A stretch of DNA of 64,000 nt, taken from a virus. Of the stretch, positions 15,657 through 24,804 are shown in pieces. The stretch is from positions 39,501 through 103,500 of the IMG/VR virus record IMGVR_UViG_3300018080_000129; one strand, 5' to 3'. The notes beneath the pieces are model-generated. The model did no database searches and was not told where the DNA came from. It saw nothing but the letters and a program-made list of their open reading frames with translations. The translations under genes were made by a program, and so were the position numbers. Each line of letters opens with the position of its first letter. The stretch's first letter is position 1.

Positions 15657-17780
15657 TTAGCTGAATGCAACGTCTTCTGTTTCCTCATCCACTTCTTCTT
15701 CTGCTGGCTTTTCTTCTTCGGCGGCTGATTCTTCCTCCTCTTCTGGAGGCGTCTCTTCCTTACTTTCTTCTTCGGCGGCTGCTTCTTCGCCTTCTCCTTC
15801 AGCCGGAGCCTGCTCACTCATTTTCTCTTCAATAGCTTGGTCAATTTGTTCATCTGTGGCATCTTCAGGAAGTTCCTCGGCGACTTCTTCGGCTATTTGT
15901 TCCTCATCTGCTGCCGGTTCTTCACCAAAGCCTCCACCGAAACCGCCTCCCATACCTTCTTCTCCCTCAGCAGCTTTGAGTTCCAGCTTGAGATACTTGG
16001 CTGTCTTCTCAACAAGATTACTGCGTTCGCCAAGCTGTGCGCCAACCGCGTCATTCATGGTTTCAACGGCACGATTGAAAGTCGGGTCTTTGACGGTGAA
16101 CAAGTCGTCATAAATCTGGTCATGGATGGCTTCGGTATTGAGATTGAACAACTCATAGATGATGTCGATGGGCAAACTGCCCTTCTGGTAAAGCTGGAAG
16201 AGACTGTCAAAGACTTCCTGATTGTCCCTGATGGTGAGCCTGTTGAACCCAAGCTTCGGATACCAATACTGCTTGATTCCATTGGCGTCTTCCTCATACC
16301 AACCCTTCTTCTCGGCAACAGGCTCGAAGAGATATTTCTCCACAAATCGCTGTAACTGTTCGCGGGTAATCAGGAACATCGTGTTCAGGATTTCCACGGT
16401 AATCTTGTTGCCGCTAAACGTTCCTTCTCCCGTCAGCAATTCCCGCGTTACCCCCAAAGCGGCAAAAACCTGATTCTCGATATTCTCGTATTCGGCAGAA
16501 AGGTCGAGCAGTCTTCCTTCCGCGCCGATTTGTTCCCAATCCCACTCATAGTTCGTAACAATGGAATAATCAGGGTCAAGATAGGAGAGGTCAAGCTGTG
16601 CTCTCAAATCATCAAGCTGGTCGTTCGTCAGCAGCGGAGCCTGCACCTTGTTTTTTGGCGTCATGTTTCGACTCGCCAAGCTCAACTGCGTATAACGATA
16701 ATGCTCCTTCTGAAGCATCGGAACCAGAATTCTTTCAAGAACAGAAGCTCCTAAATCAAGATAAGGAGAACGTCTACGGCCCATGTGATAGACATACGAA
16801 CCAGTAGAAGGGTCGCTGTCCATGACAATACAGCCATGCTTTCTGACCATATCCTTAATCTCTTTTGGGATATGCTCCACAATCTCCGAATAAATGCTGT
16901 TATCGCTGCAAAGGTCTGGATAGCCCTGTCCATTGAAATAATTCTGAATAAGCTGAATAAGTCGTTCCGGTCTGTATTCCACTCTTGCAATTTCAGAGAA
17001 CGGGTACTGAAAAATATCGACTTCTTCAGGCGGCAAAATGGTAATCTTCGACCACATTTCCATCTTGTCGTCCCACTCAATAAAAGCAAATACGTTTCCA
17101 ATCATGTTGTGTTCCCACAACATTTCCTGCAAGCGCGAAAAAAGGTCAATCCGGTCAACCATGTACCGATAGAAATCGTAAATCTGTTGCTTCTTTTTCT
17201 TGCCAATCTTTTCAAGCTTGGGCATATTGAGTGTAATTCTGCTCATCGGCAGGTCAGTCAAAAGCTCCAATGCTCTTCCCACATAAGCGTCAGAACGTGC
17301 CCAATAACGATACCATGAATACTTCTCTTTCAGCGTGACAGGCCAGTACAACACGCCTCCATTTTGCTGATTCATCATCACAAAATAGGGAGGAATATCA
17401 GCCGTGCCTGAAGTCTGATTCAAACCATCTGCATAAGAGGTTCTGTAAGAAGACAAGTAGCCGGTCTGATTATAGCTGGAAAGAGGAGCATTCTGCAACA
17501 TCATGCCTGCGCTTCTCTGCCTGAATCCGAAGCCGCCTGCTCCAGTAGTGATAAACTCTTGCTTCCTCGCCATTATTGTTTTTGTTGTATCCACTTTTCC
17601 CGTAGTGACGCGAGGCCTCTTGACGCCGCCCTTTATAATATCGTTTTGCGTAACAGGCATACGTTGAATAGAAGCCGTTCTCTGACGTTGAACAGGAGCC
17701 GTTTTCTGCCGTTGAACGGAAGCCGTTTTCCGACGGCCTTTCGCAGAAGACTTCTTTTGAGCCGCTTTCTTCTTAGCCAT
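15657..17780 (-). CDS. Portal protein
   Basis: 707 residues from ATG 17780, where the MAKKKAAQ start overlaps the upstream gene's end; the frame extends to 17804 but without a site. The portal forms the dodecameric ring through which DNA is packaged. Support: position directly after the terminase block, size, and a typical core. Visible phrases are YWPVTLKEKYSWYRYWARSD, the clip/wing-like VFAFIEWDDKMEMW, the phrase LLTGEGTFSGNKITVEIL that resembles known portals, and a long C-terminal helix. Both ends are low-complexity: basic KTASVQRQ-type repeats at the start and Glu/Ala-rich repeats over the last 100 residues. Those tails are likely disordered inside the prohead. Confidence 0.85.
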   Translation of the reverse strand: MAKKKAAQKKSSAKGRRKTASVQRQKTAPVQRQRTASIQRMPVTQNDIIKGGVKRPRVTTGKVDTTKTIMARKQEFITTGAGGFGFRQRSAGMMLQNAPLSSYNQTGYLSSYRTSYADGLNQTSGTADIPPYFVMMNQQNGGVLYWPVTLKEKYSWYRYWARSDAYVGRALELLTDLPMSRITLNMPKLEKIGKKKKQQIYDFYRYMVDRIDLFSRLQEMLWEHNMIGNVFAFIEWDDKMEMWSKITILPPEEVDIFQYPFSEIARVEYRPERLIQLIQNYFNGQGYPDLCSDNSIYSEIVEHIPKEIKDMVRKHGCIVMDSDPSTGSYVYHMGRRRSPYLDLGASVLERILVPMLQKEHYRYTQLSLASRNMTPKNKVQAPLLTNDQLDDLRAQLDLSYLDPDYSIVTNYEWDWEQIGAEGRLLDLSAEYENIENQVFAALGVTRELLTGEGTFSGNKITVEILNTMFLITREQLQRFVEKYLFEPVAEKKGWYEEDANGIKQYWYPKLGFNRLTIRDNQEVFDSLFQLYQKGSLPIDIIYELFNLNTEAIHDQIYDDLFTVKDPTFNRAVETMNDAVGAQLGERSNLVEKTAKYLKLELKAAEGEEGMGGGFGGGFGEEPAADEEQIAEEVAEELPEDATDEQIDQAIEEKMSEQAPAEGEGEEAAAEEESKEETPPEEEEESAAEEEKPAEEEVDEETEDVAFS

Positions 17781-18246
17781 TATCAAATCCTTCGTATTGT
17801 TCAACGTGTCTGCTGTTCAGCTTCGTTTCCAGAAGACCCCTATGAAAGGCCATCATCATGCGTTCAAGCCGCCCTATTCGCGTTCTGACATAGGGATGCT
17901 CTTTGAACTCCGTTTTTATCTTCTCGGTCTCCTGAGCCAACTTGACAACGCCTTGCGCCATTTCGTCCAGACGCTTATTGAGAGAAAGGGCCAGTTCCAT
18001 TTTCTTTTTTAGCTCTTCTTCTTTTTGTTGCTCTTCCGCAGCCTTTTTCCTACTTTTCTTTTTTGACTTCTTTTTGGTTTTTTGTTTTTCTTGTAGTTGT
18101 TTGGCAAGTTCCATCCTTCTTTTGGCTTGCTCGTTGGCAATCAAAATAGGATGACCAGGAGGCAAATCAGGCTCTTTCTTCTCGTTCTCGGCCAGCATTT
18201 CCTCCGCTTGCTTGATGCTCTTGAGCAAATTAACGTCTACTTTCAT
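17773..18246 (-). CDS. Coiled-coil protein upstream of the portal
   Basis: 157 residues, nearly all helical, with heptad-like Leu/Ile spacing and lysine-rich runs (KQKTKKKSKKKSRKK). The C-terminal part (RTRIGRLERMMMAFHRGLLETKL) is a predicted amphipathic helix. It overlaps the portal start by eight bases, so the two are translated together. It could be a scaffold helper or portal adaptor. No family recognised. Confidence 0.6.
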   Translation of the reverse strand: MKVDVNLLKSIKQAEEMLAENEKKEPDLPPGHPILIANEQAKRRMELAKQLQEKQKTKKKSKKKSRKKAAEEQQKEEELKKKMELALSLNKRLDEMAQGVVKLAQETEKIKTEFKEHPYVRTRIGRLERMMMAFHRGLLETKLNSRHVEQYEGFDNG

Positions 18247-18267
18247 TCGACTATTCCCTTCATATTA

Positions 18268-18879
18268 TCATGTCACTGCCGCACAGCAAATGATGTAGTT
18301 TCCTTCGTCATCCGAGGAATATCGAGCGACAACGTAATTTGTCCATGTATGGCTCACGGTTTCCTTTTCTGAAGTCAAAAGACCATTCTCGCTTACGTAG
18401 AGTTTATCTCCCGGATTATAGACTAATGCGGCTCCAGTCCCAGGATTATGTCTCTCTTGCTTATTATACACTTCAAAGACATAAAACTTGAAAAAACCTG
18501 TAGGAGGCACACACATCGTACAGACGCGACTGCCTATCTTTTGAACAAGACCCTGCTGGTCAAACTCCAAAGACAAGCCCGCGTCCATACCTGTCCAATC
18601 AAAATGAAAATCTCCTCCCGCCCTTTGAAGCTTATCCAACCTCCACATATCGCTCTGAAGTTCTATAGCCTGCTTATGTTGCGGGCCATAAAGCAAGAAA
18701 CCCGCAATCACACCCGTTCCATCGCTTCTTTCGACAGATGCAATGACACCTGTAAAAGTGGGAGCAGTAGAGGAATATTTCACCCATGTTCCTGCAAGCC
18801 ATCCTTGCGCAAAATCGCTTCCGACAGGCTCAACGGGTATATCCTCACCGGACTTGAGAAGATAAACTTGGTCGCCCAT
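18268..18879 (-). CDS. Beta-rich virion protein between terminase and portal
   Basis: 203 residues, starting one base after the terminase gene's last codons on the other side (tight packing). Mostly strand-like, with a short phrase GDKLYVSENGLLTSE near residue 160 that resembles the decoration-like protein at 5059-5553. A CTMC pair lies near residue 120. The resemblance suggests a shared fold for head-surface proteins. No enzymatic motif. Function inferred only from context. Confidence 0.55.
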   Translation of the reverse strand: MGDQVYLLKSGEDIPVEPVGSDFAQGWLAGTWVKYSSTAPTFTGVIASVERSDGTGVIAGFLLYGPQHKQAIELQSDMWRLDKLQRAGGDFHFDWTGMDAGLSLEFDQQGLVQKIGSRVCTMCVPPTGFFKFYVFEVYNKQERHNPGTGAALVYNPGDKLYVSENGLLTSEKETVSHTWTNYVVARYSSDDEGNYIICCAAVT

Positions 18880-21800
18880 TTATCTGCTAATCCTAACTCT
18901 GCTTCTTGCCAAATGTTTGATTTTATCGGGAATCTTTCTCTTCTCGATTTCTCCATGTTTTCTCATCCTGTCCATTCGGAAAGTGCTCATGGTCGCGTTT
19001 TTAGCCGTCGCACCCATGCCACCATACGTCGAGCCATCCCTGCTGATTCCCAAGCTGACGTACTCAGGCCTTTCTCTTGTGGTGTTGTAGACTTCATAGA
19101 CGGCTCTGACAAAAGCATCCGATATATCGTCATGTGCTCCCCGCTTGTTGGGAGCGCGAACGAGAATTTTGTTTCGACTTTTTTTCTCTGCTTCCAGAGA
19201 GAGCAATTCTGGAACCAGAACAGGATGGTCAAATAGTTCAACCAGACCATCCATGTAAAGCATTTTGACAATCTGGTACATGTCATTGTTCAGCTTGTCC
19301 GTCACGCTCTCCATGCGGAATTGCTTCAAATTCATATTGTGAAGAATCTCAAGCAAACTGTAGCCGTTCCACTGGTCGAACCAACCGCTCTTGCAGGGCC
19401 ACCATTTGCAAAGCTCTTGAATCTCTTTGGCAACTTCCTCGACGCTCAGAATGTCCCTGTTGGACATCCTGCCACAATCTTTGTAGAGAGTTCTTTCGCT
19501 GTCCCAAACATCCGAAGAGGCCGAGTAAAAAACCTCCGCATAGTCTAAAATGACTTTCTTGCTTTTCCTGTCTCGATGAACGATGGTGATTGCCGTGCCG
19601 TCATTCTTCAATCCCATGTCAATGCCCATGAAATATTCTGTACCCGGCACTCCTCTGGTGGGAGGGTTCTTGATAGTGATGCACTTCCTGAAAGCATCCT
19701 CGTCCTCAATCCAAGCAACAATGTTATCGCTGAATTCGCCGCCATACTCGCACATGAACTGATGATTATTTCGCCTTCTCTCGGTCTTCAACAATACGGA
19801 ATCGACCTCTGGATTCATCAGAGCCGAGTAAAATTTCATCATCAGTGTGACATCTGTCTCTTCATAGCTTTGAACGTATCTATCCCAAAACGCGCCATAT
19901 TTCGCGTAAGGAGAAGAAATGCAGATAACCTTGCCGTCCTGCCTGAAAGTAGCCGTAGAAGGCGTCAAAGCCTTGTAAATCTCCTGCCCCGAAAACCGCC
20001 CCGCGTTGCTAATGAAGAACGCCATCTCGTCCATGATAACACAAATGGCGTTATGACCACGTAAACCATTGGAAGCGCAGCCTCCAGCAATGGCAACAAG
20101 GCTGGCTGGCTTCTTAGCTTTAGTTGATTTCAGGTCGGCATCTGTTTGCAGATTGAAATACTGCTGCGTAGCGTTTTTGATACGCCCTCTAAAAAAGCTG
20201 CAAGATGTAGCTGCATTTTGAGCCATACCAAAAAGAATCTGCGCCTGCTCATCCGTAGGAGCGACATTCATCACGGCAATTTTGCTTTCAGGCTGGAAAC
20301 CATAGTATTTTGAAGGGTCTCCACGCTTGAGCAGCTTATAAAGCTCATAATCACTAATCCATGAGCAAAGCGAACTATTATGAGACAACAAATCTCCACC
20401 AATAATATGCGTTCCTTTCACGTTCAAATCAATAGTTGGCAGTTCACCCACGTCTTCTATCTTTTTAACCTTGTCCCAATATACATCGGAAGTTCCAAAT
20501 GAGTAAACAAACTTGTCTCCTAAATTCTGTCCGTACATCGCCACTTTTCTTCTACTCGGTGAATATCCAAGTCTCAACTTTTCCTGCTGATAATGTCCAT
20601 GAAAACCATGCACATCGGCATTCGTTAAGCCTTTTCTTTTTTGAACTTTCTTGATATATTTCCATATTCCTCTTGGCACTGAAAAAAACTCATTCTTAGA
20701 TAACACACGCTTGGAAACAACAGAAAGAACCTTCTGCAAAGCCTTCTCTTTCGTGTAAATACCAATCTCTCGCGCAAAGGTGATTATTGAATCAGAAGAT
20801 TGAATCTCCAAAAAATAACTGTCGAAACTCTTACCATTGCACTTGGTCTTTTTCGGTCTGAGTATAGAATGAATTCCAAATTTCAAAAGCAAATGCCTGA
20901 CATCATCTATGAGCCGGTATGAAGATGAACAATAACCTACACTGACTTTTGAAAGAGAATGACTCTTCCGAGCAACTTTTTCCACGGTAGCCCATCCATC
21001 ACAAGCAAATAAACGCGAAAGAAATGCAGAAATCTCTCCACGACTACCTCTCAAAATACATTTAGGAACTCTTTTCTCCACAGCTTTATGACCATGACAA
21101 TCATGCCTTTTAAGCCATTTTACAAAAAGGTTATCTCTGCTGCCGTCCTGAGCTTTCTTACCTGAATCTTTCACTACCTGATAATGATTGCAGTAGTTTT
21201 TTCTATTGTAAATCTTCAGATGATATTTCGGGAAATTAACAGTAATGAGCTTACCAAATTCCGCAGCCTGTCTCTTACTCGCGCTAACAAATGTTGCCGA
21301 TTCAGTAGTAGCTCCATCTCCCTGTAAATATCCAAGTAATTTTGCTTTGTCGATACCAACATTGCCTTCTCCGAACAAGGAGTTTTCCTTTGCAACCGCT
21401 ATTTTATCGCCAATTTTGACATCAGACAGCTTAACAAATTGAGGTTCTTCCCAATCATCACGCCAAACAAGATAAGGATGATTCAGAGAAGATATTTCCG
21501 CAATGCCTCTCTTTGTTTGAATGCGTCGGCAGGCTCTAATTCCATTGTGCCATATTGAGAAGTCATAGGTAATATTTCGTTTCAGATAACGAGGGTCATA
21601 GGTAATTATTCCAACTCTCTCATTCTTTTGTTTCCTACACAGAAGTTCTCCAAACTCCATAGAACCTTTAGTTGTGGCAACAATATCTTTCTCGTATCGG
21701 CACTTCCCACCGCGCCTGCCCGCTACGAGAATAAGCTGTCTGAAGTTCTTTCCCGACAATTCCGTTGTATTGATTCTGCCTTCATTCCAAAGCCAGTCCA

Positions 21801-22053
21801 AAAACTCGGTTTCAGTGAAACGATAGAGAACCTTGTCATTGACAACATTGGGTACGACAATCGTTTTGTTTTTGTCATCTAACTCCAGACCATAGAATGC
21901 CTTCACAACGAATCCCTGGACTGGACGAGGAGTGACATTCAACCCCCAAGGAGAAGTAATAAAAGTCATCGCATCGACAACATCTTCCGTATTGCCGGAG
22001 AGAAACGACTCGGCAAGCTGTTTCAAGGAATCGTCTTTTTTGGCCGTTACCAT
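18880..22053 (-). CDS. terL: Terminase large subunit with an intein in Walker A
   Basis: 1057 residues. The packaging ATPase-nuclease is recognised by its Walker A (GRRGGK at 112-117 plus SS at 560-561 after splicing), a Walker B-type VIMDEMAFF near residue 675, and an RNase H-like nuclease start FMGIDMGLKNDGTAI near residue 810. The intein occupies Cys118 to Asn559, ending in LSHN before Ser560. It holds LAGLIDADG motifs LLGYLQGDG and LSRLFACDG. Inserting into the P-loop disables the ATPase until splicing restores it. Spliced length is about 615 residues, normal for terminases. Start overlaps the upstream stop as TAATG. Confidence 0.93.
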   Translation of the reverse strand: MVTAKKDDSLKQLAESFLSGNTEDVVDAMTFITSPWGLNVTPRPVQGFVVKAFYGLELDDKNKTIVVPNVVNDKVLYRFTETEFLDWLWNEGRINTTELSGKNFRQLILVAGRRGGKCRYEKDIVATTKGSMEFGELLCRKQKNERVGIITYDPRYLKRNITYDFSIWHNGIRACRRIQTKRGIAEISSLNHPYLVWRDDWEEPQFVKLSDVKIGDKIAVAKENSLFGEGNVGIDKAKLLGYLQGDGATTESATFVSASKRQAAEFGKLITVNFPKYHLKIYNRKNYCNHYQVVKDSGKKAQDGSRDNLFVKWLKRHDCHGHKAVEKRVPKCILRGSRGEISAFLSRLFACDGWATVEKVARKSHSLSKVSVGYCSSSYRLIDDVRHLLLKFGIHSILRPKKTKCNGKSFDSYFLEIQSSDSIITFAREIGIYTKEKALQKVLSVVSKRVLSKNEFFSVPRGIWKYIKKVQKRKGLTNADVHGFHGHYQQEKLRLGYSPSRRKVAMYGQNLGDKFVYSFGTSDVYWDKVKKIEDVGELPTIDLNVKGTHIIGGDLLSHNSSLCSWISDYELYKLLKRGDPSKYYGFQPESKIAVMNVAPTDEQAQILFGMAQNAATSCSFFRGRIKNATQQYFNLQTDADLKSTKAKKPASLVAIAGGCASNGLRGHNAICVIMDEMAFFISNAGRFSGQEIYKALTPSTATFRQDGKVICISSPYAKYGAFWDRYVQSYEETDVTLMMKFYSALMNPEVDSVLLKTERRRNNHQFMCEYGGEFSDNIVAWIEDEDAFRKCITIKNPPTRGVPGTEYFMGIDMGLKNDGTAITIVHRDRKSKKVILDYAEVFYSASSDVWDSERTLYKDCGRMSNRDILSVEEVAKEIQELCKWWPCKSGWFDQWNGYSLLEILHNMNLKQFRMESVTDKLNNDMYQIVKMLYMDGLVELFDHPVLVPELLSLEAEKKSRNKILVRAPNKRGAHDDISDAFVRAVYEVYNTTRERPEYVSLGISRDGSTYGGMGATAKNATMSTFRMDRMRKHGEIEKRKIPDKIKHLARSRVRISR
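20377..21702 (-). mobile_element. LAGLIDADG intein in the terminase P-loop
   Basis: Encodes residues 118-559 of the terminase frame. N-terminal block starts CRYEKDIVATTKGSMEF, the C-terminal block reads KGTHIIGGDLLSHN before Ser. Two dodecapeptide motifs mark a homing endonuclease. Insertion lies between Lys and Ser of the Walker A motif, one of the most conserved points of the gene. Confidence 0.9.
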
Positions 22054-22634
22054 TAGCTGCCTACTTTCAAGGCATGTTCAATTTCTTCCTTGACCTCGCG
22101 CTTCCAATCAATCAGTTCATCCCCAAGCATTCGAAAAAACACATCACGCTGCTCGTCTGAATACTTCAAGTGAAAAAGAACTTTTTGCGCTTTTTCCATG
22201 AAGTATTTGAAAATGACAAGCATCGAAGGAGACTCAACATTGACACCGCTCTGGTGCTCTTCCGTTTGTTTCGATTGAACGGTCTTGAAGACCCTCTCAA
22301 GAACCTCGGCTCTTTTGGACGAGATGATAGTCGCATCCCTGAGTGCGCCATTTCTCGTGGCAATAAGCTCATTGCCAAGAAGATTATCTGTCTCCTTAAT
22401 AACCTCTTCGATAATTACTCGGAGGAGACTATTATAATCCTCTTTTCCCTGTTTGTGGAGCCGCTCGATGAGACCTTCGGCTCCCTCATGGTAGTCTCTG
22501 ATGAGCTTTCTTCGATGCTCCAGCATGTTTTCAACAGGGGCGGGCACATTATTGCTCGGCCCTTCTGCCGTAGCGTCCACCTTGACCACATCGAACGTCT
22601 CGTCTGCGTCTACAAATTCATCTTCTTCGGGCAT
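22053..22634 (-). CDS. Protein upstream of terL, possible small terminase
   Basis: 193 residues from ATG 22634 after GAGGAA; the longer frame would begin with TTG inside the upstream gene. The first 35 residues are acidic and disordered and the rest is helical (EHRRKLIRDYHEGAEGLIERL, ETDNLLGNELIATRNGALRD, IFKYFMEKAQKVLFHL). A helical protein translationally coupled to the large terminase is the usual place for the small subunit, which recognises packaging sites. No helix-turn-helix is obvious, so this rests on position. Confidence 0.45.
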   Translation of the reverse strand: MPEEDEFVDADETFDVVKVDATAEGPSNNVPAPVENMLEHRRKLIRDYHEGAEGLIERLHKQGKEDYNSLLRVIIEEVIKETDNLLGNELIATRNGALRDATIISSKRAEVLERVFKTVQSKQTEEHQSGVNVESPSMLVIFKYFMEKAQKVLFHLKYSDEQRDVFFRMLGDELIDWKREVKEEIEHALKVGS

Positions 22635-22644
22635 GGGAGATTCC

Positions 22645-23865
22645 TCATTCAAAATCAAAGCTTGAGGTTATATCCACGTCAACCTCTTTCTGCTTCGCTT
22701 TTTTCTCTTCAAGCCTGAGTTGGTCACTGCCTTCGAATTCTTTTTCCACGAAGACATGAGGTTCAATATCCAAATATTTGCTCGTTTTGGCTGTTTCGTT
22801 CATCTCCTCGTTCGGAATAGTACCAGGCTCGAAGTCCTCGAAATCAAGGTCTTCTTGCGAACCAAAAGTAATGTTTTCATCAGCTACTTGTGGAGCACCC
22901 TCAAACGAATCGAAACCAGATTCTTGCTTGGCTGGAAGCTTGTCCACGTCTTTCAACTGCGATTCCATATCAGCATCCGAAAGCGCAACTTTCACTTCCT
23001 CTTTCTTCTTCCTTGGTGCGTCCAAATCGACACTCATCTCGGACTTGATATGGAATTTCGACGAATCCACCTGTTGCACAACAGGCTTCACTTCAAACTG
23101 TTTCTTATGTATCAACCGAAAAGCTTGGCGCACTTTTTCATAAGCATTCTTGTTTCGTAGAGAACGAACCACCTTCGCTTCTTCTTCCGTAAGCTTGCCG
23201 GTTGTCACCAAGTCCACAAGCGTCTCGTCCATTTCATCATCATGCAAATCTTGCTGGCCGGAAAGCAAGGGTCTTCCAAGCCGGACACAGAACGGACGAA
23301 ACTCTTTCTTCGGGCCTTCATCTGCGAAGAACCCATCAATAGAGGCCGTTTTCATCTCGGACTCGGTATTGATAGCCGTTTTCCCAAGAAAGCTGCAATC
23401 CGCACATCGAGTGTGCATCAGAACAAACTTCAGAAAACGCTTATTCTCCGAAGAAGCGACAACCTTTTTAACCTCACGGCAATCCTTCAAATCGCGACAA
23501 TCCAACGCAACGCAGCCCGTAATGCCTTCCTCGTCAAGCAAGGGCTTCAGTTTGGAAACGGCAGCCTTAATGCTTTGCCTGTCAAATTGTTGAAAGAGCC
23601 GTTTGACAAGTTGCCTCCCCATGTGTCCTTGATTCATCAAGAAACGCGCTGCGACAACAATCGCTGTCGAGGGGTCTTCCTTGGCTTCTTTGAGTATTTC
23701 CTCGTTGTATTTTGGCTCGATGTCTCCATAGCCAAATTCCAATTCGAGGTCATCCTTCTTGTTCCAGTCCTTGCCTGTTGGCTCAAACGTTTCTATGTCA
23801 TCCAGCCAAGTATGGTTGGACACAGAGCCATCTCTCAGCATATCCGTGAGGTTCATGCCGTCCAT
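22645..23865 (-). CDS. Hypothetical late protein with cysteine motif
   Basis: 406 residues. A helical N-terminal part (ARFLMNQGHMGRQLVKRLFQQF) is followed by a cysteine region CVALDCRDLKDC and later CADC. The second half is charged and disordered, with paralog-like acidic phrases (EEVKVALSDADMESQLKDVDKL). It lies between a small gene and the putative small terminase. A metal-binding structural or packaging-accessory role is possible. No family named. Confidence 0.55.
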   Translation of the reverse strand: MDGMNLTDMLRDGSVSNHTWLDDIETFEPTGKDWNKKDDLELEFGYGDIEPKYNEEILKEAKEDPSTAIVVAARFLMNQGHMGRQLVKRLFQQFDRQSIKAAVSKLKPLLDEEGITGCVALDCRDLKDCREVKKVVASSENKRFLKFVLMHTRCADCSFLGKTAINTESEMKTASIDGFFADEGPKKEFRPFCVRLGRPLLSGQQDLHDDEMDETLVDLVTTGKLTEEEAKVVRSLRNKNAYEKVRQAFRLIHKKQFEVKPVVQQVDSSKFHIKSEMSVDLDAPRKKKEEVKVALSDADMESQLKDVDKLPAKQESGFDSFEGAPQVADENITFGSQEDLDFEDFEPGTIPNEEMNETAKTSKYLDIEPHVFVEKEFEGSDQLRLEEKKAKQKEVDVDITSSFDFE

Positions 23866-23874
23866 TTTACTCTC

Positions 23875-24129
23875 CTATTCTTCCAAGTCTTCCTCGGTCA
23901 AAATGTCGCTTCCAAACACCGGCTCGATGGATTTTTCATCCTCCGATATTTTCCAGAGAGCTTGAGTCGCTTTATGAACAAGAAGGTTCTCGCCTGCGGT
24001 AATGAACATGGTTCTGGCCTTCTTGTTATTTGGAAGGCGAGTGACGAATCGTTTGTGATGCTTAATCGTCTCGTCAATTCCAATAGAGCTATGCCACTGA
24101 ATATCATTGAGATTGAAGCCATCAGCCAT
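23875..24129 (-). CDS. Small unknown protein, first gene of the packaging operon
   Basis: 84 residues beginning MADGFNLNDIQWHSSIGID. A helical middle (FITAGENLLVHKATQALWKI) and an acidic end (DILTEEDLEE). It starts about 52 nt downstream of a promoter-like element (24181-24209) after AGGGAGAA, and so heads the operon that runs through the terminase to the terminator at 15346. No motif. Confidence 0.6.
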   Translation of the reverse strand: MADGFNLNDIQWHSSIGIDETIKHHKRFVTRLPNNKKARTMFITAGENLLVHKATQALWKISEDEKSIEPVFGSDILTEEDLEE

Positions 24130-24180
24130 GAGTATTCTCCCTGTTTCTATGTTCTCGATATAGTATCTATGCTTCTACAT

Positions 24181-24209
24181 AATAATGGCAAATATAAAAG
24201 AATTGTTGA
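24181..24209 (-). promoter_or_regulatory. Promoter-like element, conserved-spacer class
   Basis: Minus strand TCAACA (24204-24209), spacer containing ATTCTTTTATATTTGCC, ATTATT (24181-24186). It stands ahead of the packaging and head genes, matching 14 of 15 spacer bases of the other members. Confidence 0.6.
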
Positions 24210-24225
24210 AAAAGAAGAGGGAGGC

Positions 24226-24804
24226 TCAGGCCTCATAGATGCGCCTGACAATATTGAGATTTTTTCGAATCGCTCTGAATATTTCATAGACATCCCAATG
24301 CCCCAAGGTTTCCATGCGCTTCAAAATCTTCTCAAACCTATATCTGACACGGAGTTGTGGACATTTCAACACGATGGCAGTTTGCGTAAGCGACGTTGTG
24401 TAGAACATGGCCGTCATAATCTCAAGACTATGGGCGTCGTAGTGCTCCGATTTCGTAAGAAGAAAATCCAAGAAAATGTCCGAGACGGAGTGCAGGTAAT
24501 AGATGAATTCCAGCCTGCGCCGAATGCGTTTGATGTCATAACACAGCGATGGCTGGCTGCGCTGGAGAATCTGCTGAACCGCTCGTTGCTTTTTCTTGGC
24601 AACGAATATCAGGTAAAGGATGTCCCTGTCTTTGTCATTCAAGAAACGAAAAATACTGTCGAAATCACTTAACTCATCGGGTTCGAAGACGGGAATGCTT
24701 ACCTTTTCTCGTAACGGTTCTTCTTTTCCAGCGTTTAGCGTCTCTATGTTTTGACCGATGTACTTTATCTTCAGCTTCACGTTCAAGCATCCTGATATAA
24801 GCAT
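24226..24804 (-). CDS. Sigma-like helix-turn-helix protein
   Basis: 192 residues from ATG 24804; a GTG at 24780 after AGGATGC is an alternative. Either start overlaps the NusG-like gene by more than 100 nt. The central stretch FLNDKDRDILYLIFVAKKKQ with QQILQRSQPSLCYDIKRIRRR looks like a sigma-70 region-4 or recombinase-type helix-turn-helix: two helices and a recognition helix rich in Arg and Lys. The remainder is helical. It lies next to a NusG-like gene, suggesting both act on host RNA polymerase. Small phage regulators with this SQPSxxYDIxRIR phrase are known to me, but I cannot name the family with certainty. Confidence 0.5.
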   Translation of the reverse strand: MLISGCLNVKLKIKYIGQNIETLNAGKEEPLREKVSIPVFEPDELSDFDSIFRFLNDKDRDILYLIFVAKKKQRAVQQILQRSQPSLCYDIKRIRRRLEFIYYLHSVSDIFLDFLLTKSEHYDAHSLEIMTAMFYTTSLTQTAIVLKCPQLRVRYRFEKILKRMETLGHWDVYEIFRAIRKNLNIVRRIYEA

